Counted from the stretch's first letter, positions 1 through 5,698 are shown. The stretch is 10,711 bases of DNA from an uncultured Collinsella sp. (GCA_902490245.1 CABUDB010000035.1:1-10711), one strand, 5' to 3'. The notes: generated from the sequence alone by a model not told the origin. Numbers and translations: made by a program.

Positions 1-65
1 CATTCGAGCAGGGCGGTGGTCCGGGCGGCTTCGGTGGATTTGACTTCTCAGATATTCCAGAATAA
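1..65 (+). CDS. 3' end of an unidentified gene with a Gly/Phe-rich acidic tail (partial)
   Basis: Only the last 20 codons are present. The reading frame begins at base 3 and ends at a TAA at 63-65. The tail is rich in glycine and phenylalanine and ends in acidic residues (GGFGGFDFSDIPE). I do not recognise the gene. Gly/Phe-rich segments occur in DnaJ-type chaperones and acidic tails in single-stranded DNA-binding proteins. The DIPE end does not match the DIPF end expected of SSB, and a DnaJ G/F segment would not normally be C-terminal. The frame is supported by its biased composition and by a stop shortly before an insertion sequence. The stop lies about 150 bp left of the element, so the gene seems intact at this end. 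Confidence 0.5.
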   Translation, partial: FEQGGGPGGFGGFDFSDIPE

Positions 66-225
66 CATCCTATTGTTTTAGATGCTCTACAAGCATGAAC
101 AGCCGCGAATCGGAAAGATCTTCTAGTTTCGCCCCGACTGACCGCCAAGGGCCAAAATGGCCTCTCCATCCCCAGGCGACCGGCTCTGGCGCGCCGAGGA
201 GTGTCCCCAAGTGCCGGCAGAGACG
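66..225. other. Intergenic stretch left of the insertion sequence
   Basis: This stretch carries no convincing gene. It contains an inverted repeat GGCC-AAAAT-GGCC at 150-162 without a T-tract on the + strand, so it is a poor terminator, plus the palindromes AAGATCTT and GGCGCGCC. The last bases, from about 217, probably already belong to the insertion sequence, because elements of this group carry their inverted repeats a few bases inside the true ends. Confidence 0.5.
203..218 (+). repeat. Left copy of an imperfect direct repeat flanking the IS
   Basis: GTCCCCAAGTGCCGGC matches GTCCTTAACTGCCGGC at 1788-1803 at 13 of 16 positions, in the same orientation. The two copies lie just outside the inverted repeats of the IS. 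IS110-family insertion normally gives no long target duplication, so the origin is unclear: a diverged target repeat, an older junction, or chance. Confidence 0.4.
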
Positions 226-240
226 ATATGAGCAGGACAT
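226..240 (+). repeat. Left sub-terminal inverted repeat of the IS
   Basis: ATATGAGCAGGACAT is the exact reverse complement of 1763-1777. Identity stops at both edges, giving a clean 15-bp repeat. Its position about 107 bp before the transposase RBS and its match at the far end of the element support a transposase or RNA recognition site. Confidence 0.85.
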
Positions 241-333
241 AAAACATTGAGAGCCCCTGCTGCATGAAAGACCGCGGATTAGGCCGACAATGGTGAGTGT
301 CTAATTCAGCCGCGGCGGCCACGCCGCATTCAT

Positions 334-340
334 GGAAGGG
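334..340 (+). promoter_or_regulatory. Shine-Dalgarno that selects the transposase start at 347
   Basis: GGAAGGG lies six bases before the ATG at 347. The upstream in-frame ATG at 332 overlaps this site and has no comparable purine-rich stretch before it, so 347 is the better start. Confidence 0.65.
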
Positions 341-346
341 ACTCCC

Positions 347-1459
347 ATGCTCGATACTACCACCTTCGTCGGCCTCGACGTCCACGCCCGCTCGATAAAG
401 GCCGTCTCCCTCGACGTCATGACCGGGGAGGTGCGCTGCGCGACCTTCGGCTACGACGCCGGCGCCGTCGCGGAGTGGGTCCGCTCCGTGGACCCCGGGG
501 CCAGGTGCGTGTACGAGTCCGGGGTCACGGGCTTCGACCTGCAGAAGAGGCTCTCCGGCCTGGGTGTCGACTGCGTGGTCGGCGCCGTCTCGAAGATGAT
601 CAAGCCCAGCGCGGACAGGCGCAGGAAGAACGACCGCAACGACGCCGAGTTCCTCGCCCGCATGCTGTCGGTCGGCAACGTGGTCGAGGTGTGGGTCCCC
701 GACGACGAGTGCGAGGCCGCCCGCGACCTGACCAGGGCGCTCGAGGACGCGAGGGACGACCTCTCGCGCTCGAAGCAGCGGCTCTCCAAGTTCCTGCTCA
801 GGCACGGGCTCGTCTTCGACGAGAGGACGCCCACCGGCCGCAGGAAGGGCAACTGGACCCGGGCGCACTGGTCCTGGATCGAGTCGATTAGGTTCGCGGA
901 GGGGGCCGACGAGGAGGTGCTCGCCTACTACGTCGACGCGGTCAGGCGGGCGGCGGAGGAGAAGGCGAGGCTCGAGGGGCTCGTCGAGGGCGAGGCCCGC
1001 AAGCCCAGGTGGCGGAAGAGGGTCGACTCCCTGCGCTGCCTCAAGGGCGTCGACACCGCTTCCGCCGCCGACCTCGTGTTCGAGGCCGGCGAGTTCTCGA
1101 GGTTCAGGAACGCCCGCTCGTTCGCCGCGTGGGTCGGCCTGACGCCCTCCGAGCACTCCAGCGGGGAGAGCGACCGCAGGGGCGCGATCACCAAGGCCGG
1201 CAACAAGCACCTGAGGAAGACGCTGGTCGAGGCCGCGTGGCACTACCTGACGTGCTCGGGGCGGCCGAAGGACCTCGCCAAGGGCCAGGCCCCGGACCGG
1301 GGCGCCCGGAGGCATGCCGCCAAGGGCGTGCGGAAGCTGGTCGAGAGGCGGGAGGCGCTGCTCGCGCGCGGGGTCCACGGCAGCAAGGCGAACGTCGCCA
1401 CGGCGCGCGAGCTCGCCTGCTGGGTGTGGGCGGTCGGCCTCATGGCCGAGGGGGCGTAG
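347..1459 (+). CDS. IS110-family transposase (DEDD / serine recombinase-like)
   Basis: This 370-residue protein cuts and rejoins DNA to move the surrounding IS; in this family an element-encoded RNA guides the choice of site. The N-terminal half is a RuvC-like DEDD domain: Asp11 in FVGLDVHA, Glu57 in VYESG, and Asp96 and Asp99 in NDRNDAEFLA. A coiled, charged middle follows (about 120-220). The C-terminal transposase_20 domain (about 228-305) has LRCLKGVDTASA, the Ser271/Ser272 region in EHSSGES, and GAITKAGNKHLRKTL. Length is close to the family norm of about 340-400, and all recognised catalytic residues are present with no frameshift, so the enzyme looks active. An in-frame ATG at 332 would add five residues but lacks an RBS. 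AGG and AGA arginine codons are frequent, unlike the CGC-rich neighbours. Confidence 0.93.
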   Translation: MLDTTTFVGLDVHARSIKAVSLDVMTGEVRCATFGYDAGAVAEWVRSVDPGARCVYESGVTGFDLQKRLSGLGVDCVVGAVSKMIKPSADRRRKNDRNDAEFLARMLSVGNVVEVWVPDDECEAARDLTRALEDARDDLSRSKQRLSKFLLRHGLVFDERTPTGRRKGNWTRAHWSWIESIRFAEGADEEVLAYYVDAVRRAAEEKARLEGLVEGEARKPRWRKRVDSLRCLKGVDTASAADLVFEAGEFSRFRNARSFAAWVGLTPSEHSSGESDRRGAITKAGNKHLRKTLVEAAWHYLTCSGRPKDLAKGQAPDRGARRHAAKGVRKLVERREALLARGVHGSKANVATARELACWVWAVGLMAEGA

Positions 1460-1745
1460 GGGGGCGGTCCCCCGCACATAAGCCAGTCACCCCGGAAGCG
1501 GTTCGATCCGAAGCCGTTGAGGCGAACCTCAGGTCCCTTTTCTGCGAGCGCCCAGGGCGCCACACGCGTGCACAGACTGTCGGTTCGACGTAGAAGCCTC
1601 AGCCGTAGCAACGGATTGCCCAGCGAGAGATCGCCACGGGCGGATATTAAACTGCAAAGACGAGCGTCGGTAAGACACGCCGAGGTCGCCGCGGACGGGT
1701 TGATATAGGGAGAGGGCCTGACCCCATATCGTTGGGGCCAGGCCC
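1460..1745 (+). ncRNA. Candidate IS guide RNA (seekRNA / bridge RNA) in the IS 3' region
   Basis: The roughly 300 nt between the transposase stop and the right inverted repeat has no credible gene and is full of short hairpins on the + strand. These are GGGGG-CGGT-CCCCC at 1460-1473, TGAGG-CGAA-CCTCA at 1518-1531, GCGCC-CAG-GGCGC at 1548-1560 with one extra flanking pair possible, and a long terminal hairpin at 1714-1745. IS1111-group elements are known to express a structured guide RNA from exactly this position. The assignment rests on position, structure and the transposase family; the RNA ends and guide loops are inferred. A segment at 1644-1663 resembles both ends of the element joined together. 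Confidence 0.5.
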
Positions 1746-1751
1746 GATTTT
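1714..1751 (+). terminator. Terminator-like hairpin at the IS right end
   Basis: GGGCCTG-A-CCCCA pairs with TGGGG-C-CAGGCCC across a six-base loop (TATCGT), giving twelve base pairs with one A/C mismatch. It is followed by GATTTT. It could end transposase and guide-RNA transcripts, or be a conserved stem of the guide RNA. The T-tract is short, so termination strength is uncertain. Confidence 0.55.
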
Positions 1752-1756
1752 GCCTC

Positions 1757-1762
1757 TTGACA
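1757..1762 (+). promoter_or_regulatory. Outward-facing consensus -35 box near the IS right end
   Basis: TTGACA is a perfect -35 hexamer pointing out of the element, immediately before the right inverted repeat. No good -10 lies at 16-18 bases in the present context. In IS110-family elements a -35 in the right end often meets a -10 supplied by the left end when the element circularises, which drives the transposase. That use is inferred here. Confidence 0.45.
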
Positions 1763-1777
1763 ATGTCCTGCTCATAT
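1763..1777 (-). repeat. Right sub-terminal inverted repeat of the IS
   Basis: ATGTCCTGCTCATAT is the perfect 15-bp inverse of 226-240. It follows the outward -35 box directly and lies about 25 bp before the FHA gene's stop codon. Confidence 0.85.
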
Positions 1778-1787
1778 TAAAAGGAAC

Positions 1788-1803
1788 GTCCTTAACTGCC
1801 GGC
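1788..1803 (+). repeat. Right copy of an imperfect direct repeat flanking the IS
   Basis: GTCCTTAACTGCCGGC matches 203-218 at 13 of 16 positions. It overlaps the last base of the FHA gene's stop codon, so this copy is probably the ancestral chromosomal one. Confidence 0.4.
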
Positions 1804-2741
1804 TAGAGGGCACCGAAGAGGATGGCATAGGTAGTGGATTCGCCGAGCTTGAGCTCGTCGCCGGGATTGAGCTGGGCGGAACGGCCGGGCTCGACCTGAA
1901 TGCAAACGCGCGTGGCCCCGTTTACCACCACGGTTCCGTTGGTGGACGACAAGTCCTCGACGTGCCAGATATTTTGAGCATCGCACCAGATATGGGCATG
2001 GCGGGCCGAGACATCGTCGCCGACGTCGGTAATATCGCCCTCACCAGTGGCCAGCGCGCCAATCTCAACACCCTGCTCACTCGGCTGAATCCAGCGCGGG
2101 GCGCTCACGACAAAACTGTTTTGCACGCGCAGCAAGCCCAAAGGGTGCGCCGGGGCGGGTTCGCGTTCGCCCGCAGTCAGCGACATGCCAAGCGAACGCG
2201 GCGTGGATGTGCCTCCGCCGCAGGTCGCGTTCGCGTAGTCGATGGCATAGTTCACCGAGGACCGCACATCCGCCGAACAACCGACGGCGACAAACAGCAC
2301 CAGCACGACCTCGGCGCGCTCGGCGGGCATGAGTTCCGCCGCCTGGGACAGGCGATCGAGCGCGTTGCGATAGAGATTCGTGTCCTGGTGGCACTCTTCG
2401 AGCGCGCGTACCATCGGTTCACCTGCAGGACCGCACACCATATTGATTACAGCCGTGGAGTCCATGGGATTGCGCTGGCGCAGGGCCAGTTGCGACATAA
2501 TACGCGCAGCCGAGGTACCGTATTCGGCAAAGTAGCGCTGCTGAAGCGTGCCGACCGGCGCGCGAACGATAAAGCGGGAAACCCAAGAGCGATCGGCGGC
2601 TCGGCTCTGCGGGCTGCGGCCGTCGGCGAGCGGACGGGACGAAAGCACCAAGCCGCACAGCTCGATATGGCTCAGATGCGCTGCGCGCTTAAAGATGTCA
2701 AACATGGCCCCGCATGGGGTGAGCTCAACTTGAGATGCCAT
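1803..2741 (-). CDS. FHA-domain protein, last gene of the kinase operon
   Basis: This 312-residue cytoplasmic protein ends in a forkhead-associated domain (about 205-311), a module that binds phosphothreonine peptides. The FHA signature is complete: Gly228 in VEIGAL, Ser245-x-Arg247-His248 in SARHAHI, Ser265-Thr-Asn-Gly in LSSTNGT, and Asn274 in VVNGATR. The N-terminal 200 residues look helical and I recognise no family; several cysteines are scattered in it. There is no signal peptide or membrane helix. The gene starts three bases after the kinase stop, with AGGGAGG about nine bases before the ATG, so the two are co-transcribed. The obvious partner is the kinase, whose phosphorylated sites it may read. 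The stop lies about 25 bp from the right inverted repeat of the IS, so the reading frame is complete but its natural terminator may have been displaced. Confidence 0.88.
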   Translation of the reverse strand: MASQVELTPCGAMFDIFKRAAHLSHIELCGLVLSSRPLADGRSPQSRAADRSWVSRFIVRAPVGTLQQRYFAEYGTSAARIMSQLALRQRNPMDSTAVINMVCGPAGEPMVRALEECHQDTNLYRNALDRLSQAAELMPAERAEVVLVLFVAVGCSADVRSSVNYAIDYANATCGGGTSTPRSLGMSLTAGEREPAPAHPLGLLRVQNSFVVSAPRWIQPSEQGVEIGALATGEGDITDVGDDVSARHAHIWCDAQNIWHVEDLSSTNGTVVVNGATRVCIQVEPGRSAQLNPGDELKLGESTTYAILFGAL

Positions 2742-2744
2742 GAC

Positions 2745-4589
2745 CTAGGCCTCCCTGGTCGTAGAAATAGAATCGGACGATACTTCGACAGGTCCGCCAA
2801 AAGTACGGACAGCTGCGGCTCCACCGGCAAGCGGAGTCGCCATCTGGGCTTTTGTGCGTCGCGGTGCCGAAACGGGAAGTTCAAAGGCAAAGCCCATCGC
2901 AAGCAAAAACCACGTAAGCGTATAGGTTGCAACCAGAGCGGCAACAAGGCCGCCCATCACGGCGCGTTGGGAAAATACGCTACATGCAGCCACAACCAGC
3001 ACCGGAACCTCGCAGGCAGAAAGCGCAAGCACACCCTGCAGGAAGCCCGAGCGCCGATCGCGCGCAAGTGCCCCCGCGGCAACGCCGGCTATGCCTGGCA
3101 GCGCCAACGCCAGTGCGGCAATAATACCCGGTAGCGACCCAGACCACACGAGCGATCCCAAAGTCGCCGTCACGCGAGCGCCCGACGCCAGCAGCGCGGC
3201 CGAAACCACGACCACAGCCCAAACCACGCCACAGACGACCGTCGCGCCGACCATCAGCGCGCGACGAACCGCGCGGCCAGACGCATCCATGGGGCACGGC
3301 GTGAGCGGCTCGCCGCGGAGCGAACGACCGACATTTTGCGCATAGTGGTCACAAAACGCCGAGAGCGCCGCCTCGACCGCCGCCGGCTCGGGACGATCTT
3401 TTTGATGGCTGGACAGACAGGCCATCACCACGTCGAACAGCTGGGCATCGACAAACGCCAGCGCATCGCGTAGCTCCTCGGAATCCGGCTCAAGCCCCAG
3501 CTGCTGGGCCTGCTCGGCCGCAGCGAGCGCCACATCGGGCTCACGACGAAGCAGCTGAGTCAAATCGCAACCGGGCGCATGGGCACCAATGGGATAGTCG
3601 GGCAGCGTGTCCATCTTGAGACGGTAGGGGCTGGCGATGTCGCGCGTCTTTTTGCGCGAACCCGAGGTGCCCGAAGTGCTCGGCGCGGCTTCGTATGGCG
3701 CGGCGCCGGCAATGAGCTCGTAAACCGTGCTTGCTGCGGCATAGACGTCGATCGCCGGCGACATACGCAAAGCGCGCAGGTCGGGAATATCGTCGGTGAG
3801 CATCTCGGGCGGGGCATAGGCAACCGTCGCGCGACGCAGCGTGGCATAGCGCTCCGTAAACGACGCCTTGCCGCCGGTACCGGCCACGGCCGACGCAGGC
3901 TCAAGCGCCAGCGACGAGCCAAAGTCGATCAGGCACAGGTCAAAGGTGCCCTCGGCAAGCTGCCGGTCAAGCGGTAGACGCGCCGTACGCACCATAATAT
4001 TAGCGGGCGAGATATCGCGATGGACAAAGCCCTCGCCCACCAGGCTCATACGGCAGAGCAGATCGAACAGGTCGCGACCCAGACGCGCCGCCACAAGCGG
4101 CGATAGGCGGCCGGCATCGTCCACGGCAAAGCGCGAGCGCAAGCGGGCGAGCGTCTCGCCCTCGACCCATTCCATGACAATTGCAGGCACACCGTCGACC
4201 TCGCCCCAGCCATAGAGGCGGGGAAAGCCCTTAAGGCCCGAAAGGGCGCGATGGCATTCGTATTCCTCGCGAAACGCCGCTTTGAACTTGGCGACCAGCG
4301 CCTCATGGGCGGCGGCATCGTCAAACTCATCGCACGTTGGCAAGATGAGCTGCTTGAGTGCCACGGCCTCGCCTTGGGCGTTGACGGCACGCGTCACGCG
4401 GCCGATACCGCCACGGCGCATGGTGGCATCGTCGGCAAACAGTATCGTAAAACGACGCAGATAGGCAGGCAGTTCGTCCTGACCGAGCGCAATGGCCGGC
4501 TCAAACCCGTCGACACGCGCCAGGCGCAGGCCGACCATGGGATCGCGACCGAGCGATTGTGGTGTGGTGAATGCAAGATCGGTCATCAT
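2745..4589 (-). CDS. Membrane-anchored Ser/Thr protein kinase
   Basis: This 614-residue protein has an N-terminal eukaryotic-like kinase domain (about 45-415) and a C-terminal membrane region with four predicted helices (about 447-468, 483-508, 515-538 and 546-570). Kinase motifs seen are a modified glycine loop RRGGIG (59-64), Lys79 in VALK, catalytic HRDISPAN (His190, Asp192, Asn197), metal-binding DFG (222-224) and APPEM with Glu262. Ser194 stands where protein kinases usually have the catalytic-loop lysine (HRDxKPxN), as in some kinase-like phosphotransferases, so activity is likely but not assured. A charged insert (about 300-345) follows the F-helix region. Unlike PknB there are no PASTA repeats; sensing may use the membrane region or the co-encoded anchored protein. 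The start overlaps the previous gene's stop as ATGA, with a second ATG next to it and no clear RBS, which suggests translational coupling. Confidence 0.9.
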   Translation of the reverse strand: MMTDLAFTTPQSLGRDPMVGLRLARVDGFEPAIALGQDELPAYLRRFTILFADDATMRRGGIGRVTRAVNAQGEAVALKQLILPTCDEFDDAAAHEALVAKFKAAFREEYECHRALSGLKGFPRLYGWGEVDGVPAIVMEWVEGETLARLRSRFAVDDAGRLSPLVAARLGRDLFDLLCRMSLVGEGFVHRDISPANIMVRTARLPLDRQLAEGTFDLCLIDFGSSLALEPASAVAGTGGKASFTERYATLRRATVAYAPPEMLTDDIPDLRALRMSPAIDVYAAASTVYELIAGAAPYEAAPSTSGTSGSRKKTRDIASPYRLKMDTLPDYPIGAHAPGCDLTQLLRREPDVALAAAEQAQQLGLEPDSEELRDALAFVDAQLFDVVMACLSSHQKDRPEPAAVEAALSAFCDHYAQNVGRSLRGEPLTPCPMDASGRAVRRALMVGATVVCGVVWAVVVVSAALLASGARVTATLGSLVWSGSLPGIIAALALALPGIAGVAAGALARDRRSGFLQGVLALSACEVPVLVVAACSVFSQRAVMGGLVAALVATYTLTWFLLAMGFAFELPVSAPRRTKAQMATPLAGGAAAVRTFGGPVEVSSDSISTTREA

Positions 4590-5491
4590 AGGGCAAGCGC
4601 CGCCACGTTATTGTTGAAGTTACCGAGCGCGACGTCATCATCGCCGTAATGGCCGACCCATTGACATAGGTTGGTGTAACAGCCCCACAGATTGGCATAC
4701 TGCTGATACCACTTTGACCGGGGCGAGAATGTCTGACGACCGAACTCGGCTCGAATAACAAACATCTCCCCGACCAGGCTGTCGCACGGCCTGGGATCTC
4801 CCGTAGAGTTATAGGTCGAAACCACGTCATTGGCGCGAGAAACATAGCCGTCGAGCATGTTGTACTTGGTCACAAGCCAACTGTGAATGCTCTCTTCCTC
4901 AGCAGCGGAAAGGCCACCGGAGTTTGCATCGTTGTCAGTGTTGCCGCCCGTCGAGCCGCCGTTTCCAGACCCTCCGGCAGAGGAACCCGACCCAGAGCCG
5001 CCGCCCGAACTCGACGAATCCGAGCCGGAGCCAGAAGTATCCGAGCTACCGGGCTTTCCGGACTGCTGGGCGTCCTGCTCCTTCTGCTGCTCGACCTTAT
5101 TCACCGTTGCCGCCACGCTATTGTTGGACAACCGATCGATGATCTTGGTGTTGGTGAGCACGATGGTTTTGCCATTGGCAAGCGTGACTTCGTTGTCCGG
5201 GGCCTCGGTGCCGTCCGCGTCGTCAGTGCCAAACACAATATGCGCGACCACACTTGCCCAAGCATATCCAGTCGTGGTGCCCAGGTCACTTTTGACCTCA
5301 TGCCCTACGCGCGGTTCGCGTGCGGCATGTGCCTGTATCATGGACGGCACGGTCATGCCATAGGCAGAAACGCCAGCTATGACCAGCACCAGCGAGCACG
5401 ACAGCAGCGCGTACGCCCGAGGCGCCAAGCCCAGTCGGCGTCGCATGCGCACCGCGGCGCCGCGCTTTGTCTGAGTGCCACCGGGCCGCAT
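4586..5491 (-). CDS. Anchored extracytoplasmic protein with Ser/Gly linker, first gene of the kinase operon
   Basis: I do not recognise a family. The 301-residue product has a basic N-terminus, one membrane helix (about 26-46, ALLSCSLVLVIAGVSAYG), then a presumably external region: a small segment rich in Thr/Asn/Val (about 65-135), a Ser/Gly/Asp linker of about 50 residues (144-194), and a compact C-terminal domain of about 105 residues with several tryptophans and three cysteines (236, 271 and 276, the last two in WGCYTNLCQW). The layout is that of a tethered surface domain. The start is chosen for the strong GGAGGAGA four bases upstream. An in-frame ATG at 5548, possibly leaderless, would add 19 residues. 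The gene overlaps the kinase by four bases, so its product may be the kinase's ligand-binding partner; that is inference. Confidence 0.75.
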   Translation of the reverse strand: MRPGGTQTKRGAAVRMRRRLGLAPRAYALLSCSLVLVIAGVSAYGMTVPSMIQAHAAREPRVGHEVKSDLGTTTGYAWASVVAHIVFGTDDADGTEAPDNEVTLANGKTIVLTNTKIIDRLSNNSVAATVNKVEQQKEQDAQQSGKPGSSDTSGSGSDSSSSGGGSGSGSSAGGSGNGGSTGGNTDNDANSGGLSAAEEESIHSWLVTKYNMLDGYVSRANDVVSTYNSTGDPRPCDSLVGEMFVIRAEFGRQTFSPRSKWYQQYANLWGCYTNLCQWVGHYGDDDVALGNFNNNVAALAL

Positions 5492-5495
5492 GCGT

Positions 5496-5503
5496 TCTCC
5501 TCC
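5496..5503 (-). promoter_or_regulatory. Strong Shine-Dalgarno for the operon's first gene
   Basis: On the minus strand GGAGGAGA ends four bases before the ATG at 5491. It follows the T-tract of a terminator-like hairpin directly, so any transcript stopped there would end about where this site begins. Confidence 0.75.
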
Positions 5504-5531
5504 AACAAAAACACGCCGCTCGGGAGCGGCG
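5504..5531 (-). terminator. Intrinsic terminator or attenuator abutting the kinase-operon RBS
   Basis: On the minus strand CGCCGCTC and GAGCGGCG form a perfect eight-base inverted repeat (5531-5514) with a two-base centre. It folds with seven pairs and a four-base loop, and is followed by TGTTTTTG. This is a good intrinsic terminator for transcripts coming from recR. Because the T-tract runs straight into the RBS of the next gene, it could also act as an attenuator for transcripts started just upstream. Confidence 0.65.
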
Positions 5532-5553
5532 CATTCATTCGAATCCATATTTG

Positions 5554-5562
5554 AGTGTATCA
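5554..5562 (-). promoter_or_regulatory. Extended -10 promoter candidate for the kinase operon
   Basis: On the minus strand TGATACACT contains TACACT preceded by TG-A, an extended -10 of the TANNNT type common in actinobacteria. A weak TTGCGC lies 19 bases upstream (5579-5584). The sixth base after the -10 is the A of an in-frame ATG at 5548, so this promoter could give a leaderless message. The predicted transcript crosses the hairpin at 5514-5531. Confidence 0.4.
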
Positions 5563-5600
5563 GCGAACCCAAAAGGTTGCGCAACGAATGGGCAAATTAA

Positions 5601-5620
5601 GGATGCGAGTGGAAGCATCC
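5601..5620 (-). repeat. Stem-loop downstream of recR, possible weak terminator
   Basis: GGATGC and GCATCC form a six-base stem around an eight-base loop. Read on the minus strand, it is followed by TTAATTT. It could help end the recR transcript, but the stem is short and the tract is interrupted. Confidence 0.35.
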
Positions 5621-5645
5621 ATGCGATAAGCGGATACAAAGCATC

Positions 5646-5661
5646 TTTGTTGCACAACAAA
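5646..5661. repeat. Short inverted repeat between recR and the kinase operon
   Basis: TTTGTTG and CAACAAA form seven-base arms separated by two bases. The symmetry suits an operator for a dimeric repressor. It lies about 85 bp upstream of the candidate -10 for the kinase operon, and no regulator is assigned. Confidence 0.35.
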
Positions 5662-5670
5662 CTTACAGTC

Positions 5671-5698
5671 GCACGGGGAAATTATGGCTACCCCGTGC
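5671..5698 (-). repeat. Eight-base-pair stem-loop 39 bp past the recR stop
   Basis: GCACGGGG and CCCCGTGC form a perfect stem around a 12-base loop. No T-tract follows on either strand, so it is not a standard intrinsic terminator. It may protect the recR 3' end or belong to a termination region together with the hairpins at 5601-5620 and 5514-5531. Confidence 0.5.

Larger units (their letters stand above)
217..1781 (+). mobile_element. IS110-family insertion sequence, IS1111-like subgroup
   Basis: The element is about 1.55 kb and encodes one DEDD-type IS110 transposase on the + strand. Its non-coding ends are unequal: about 120 bp before the gene and about 320 bp after it. A perfect 15-bp inverted repeat (226-240 and 1763-1777) lies near the ends. 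In the IS110 family, sub-terminal inverted repeats and a long 3' non-coding region mark the IS1111 subgroup, whose guide RNA is read from that 3' region; classical IS110 members carry theirs upstream. The exact ends cannot be fixed without an empty site or second copy. I set them a few bases outside the repeats, where an internal segment (1644-1663) resembles the joined ends. Codon use is unlike the neighbours, with many AGG arginines, which fits recent acquisition. Confidence 0.82.

Noticed and set aside
150..162. GGCC-AAAAT-GGCC as the terminator of the left gene
   Set aside because: The stem is only four pairs and no T-tract follows on the + strand.
1499..1510. tRNA T-arm-like motif GGTTCGATCC in the IS 3' region
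   Set aside because: No matching acceptor, D-arm or anticodon arm surrounds it at tRNA distances, so it is a chance match.
1009..1593. + strand frame of 194 codons overlapping the transposase
   Set aside because: It is in the wrong frame relative to the recognisable transposase_20 domain and is made of Arg/Gly/Ala repeats.
226..1777. The 15-bp inverted repeat as two halves of a host terminator split by the IS
   Set aside because: The arms lack the A- and T-tracts expected of a bidirectional terminator, and their place fits IS1111-type sub-terminal repeats better.
1962..3134. Long + strand open frame of 390 codons
   Set aside because: It lies opposite the FHA and kinase genes, both of which have clear domain motifs, and its translation is Arg/His-rich with no family likeness.
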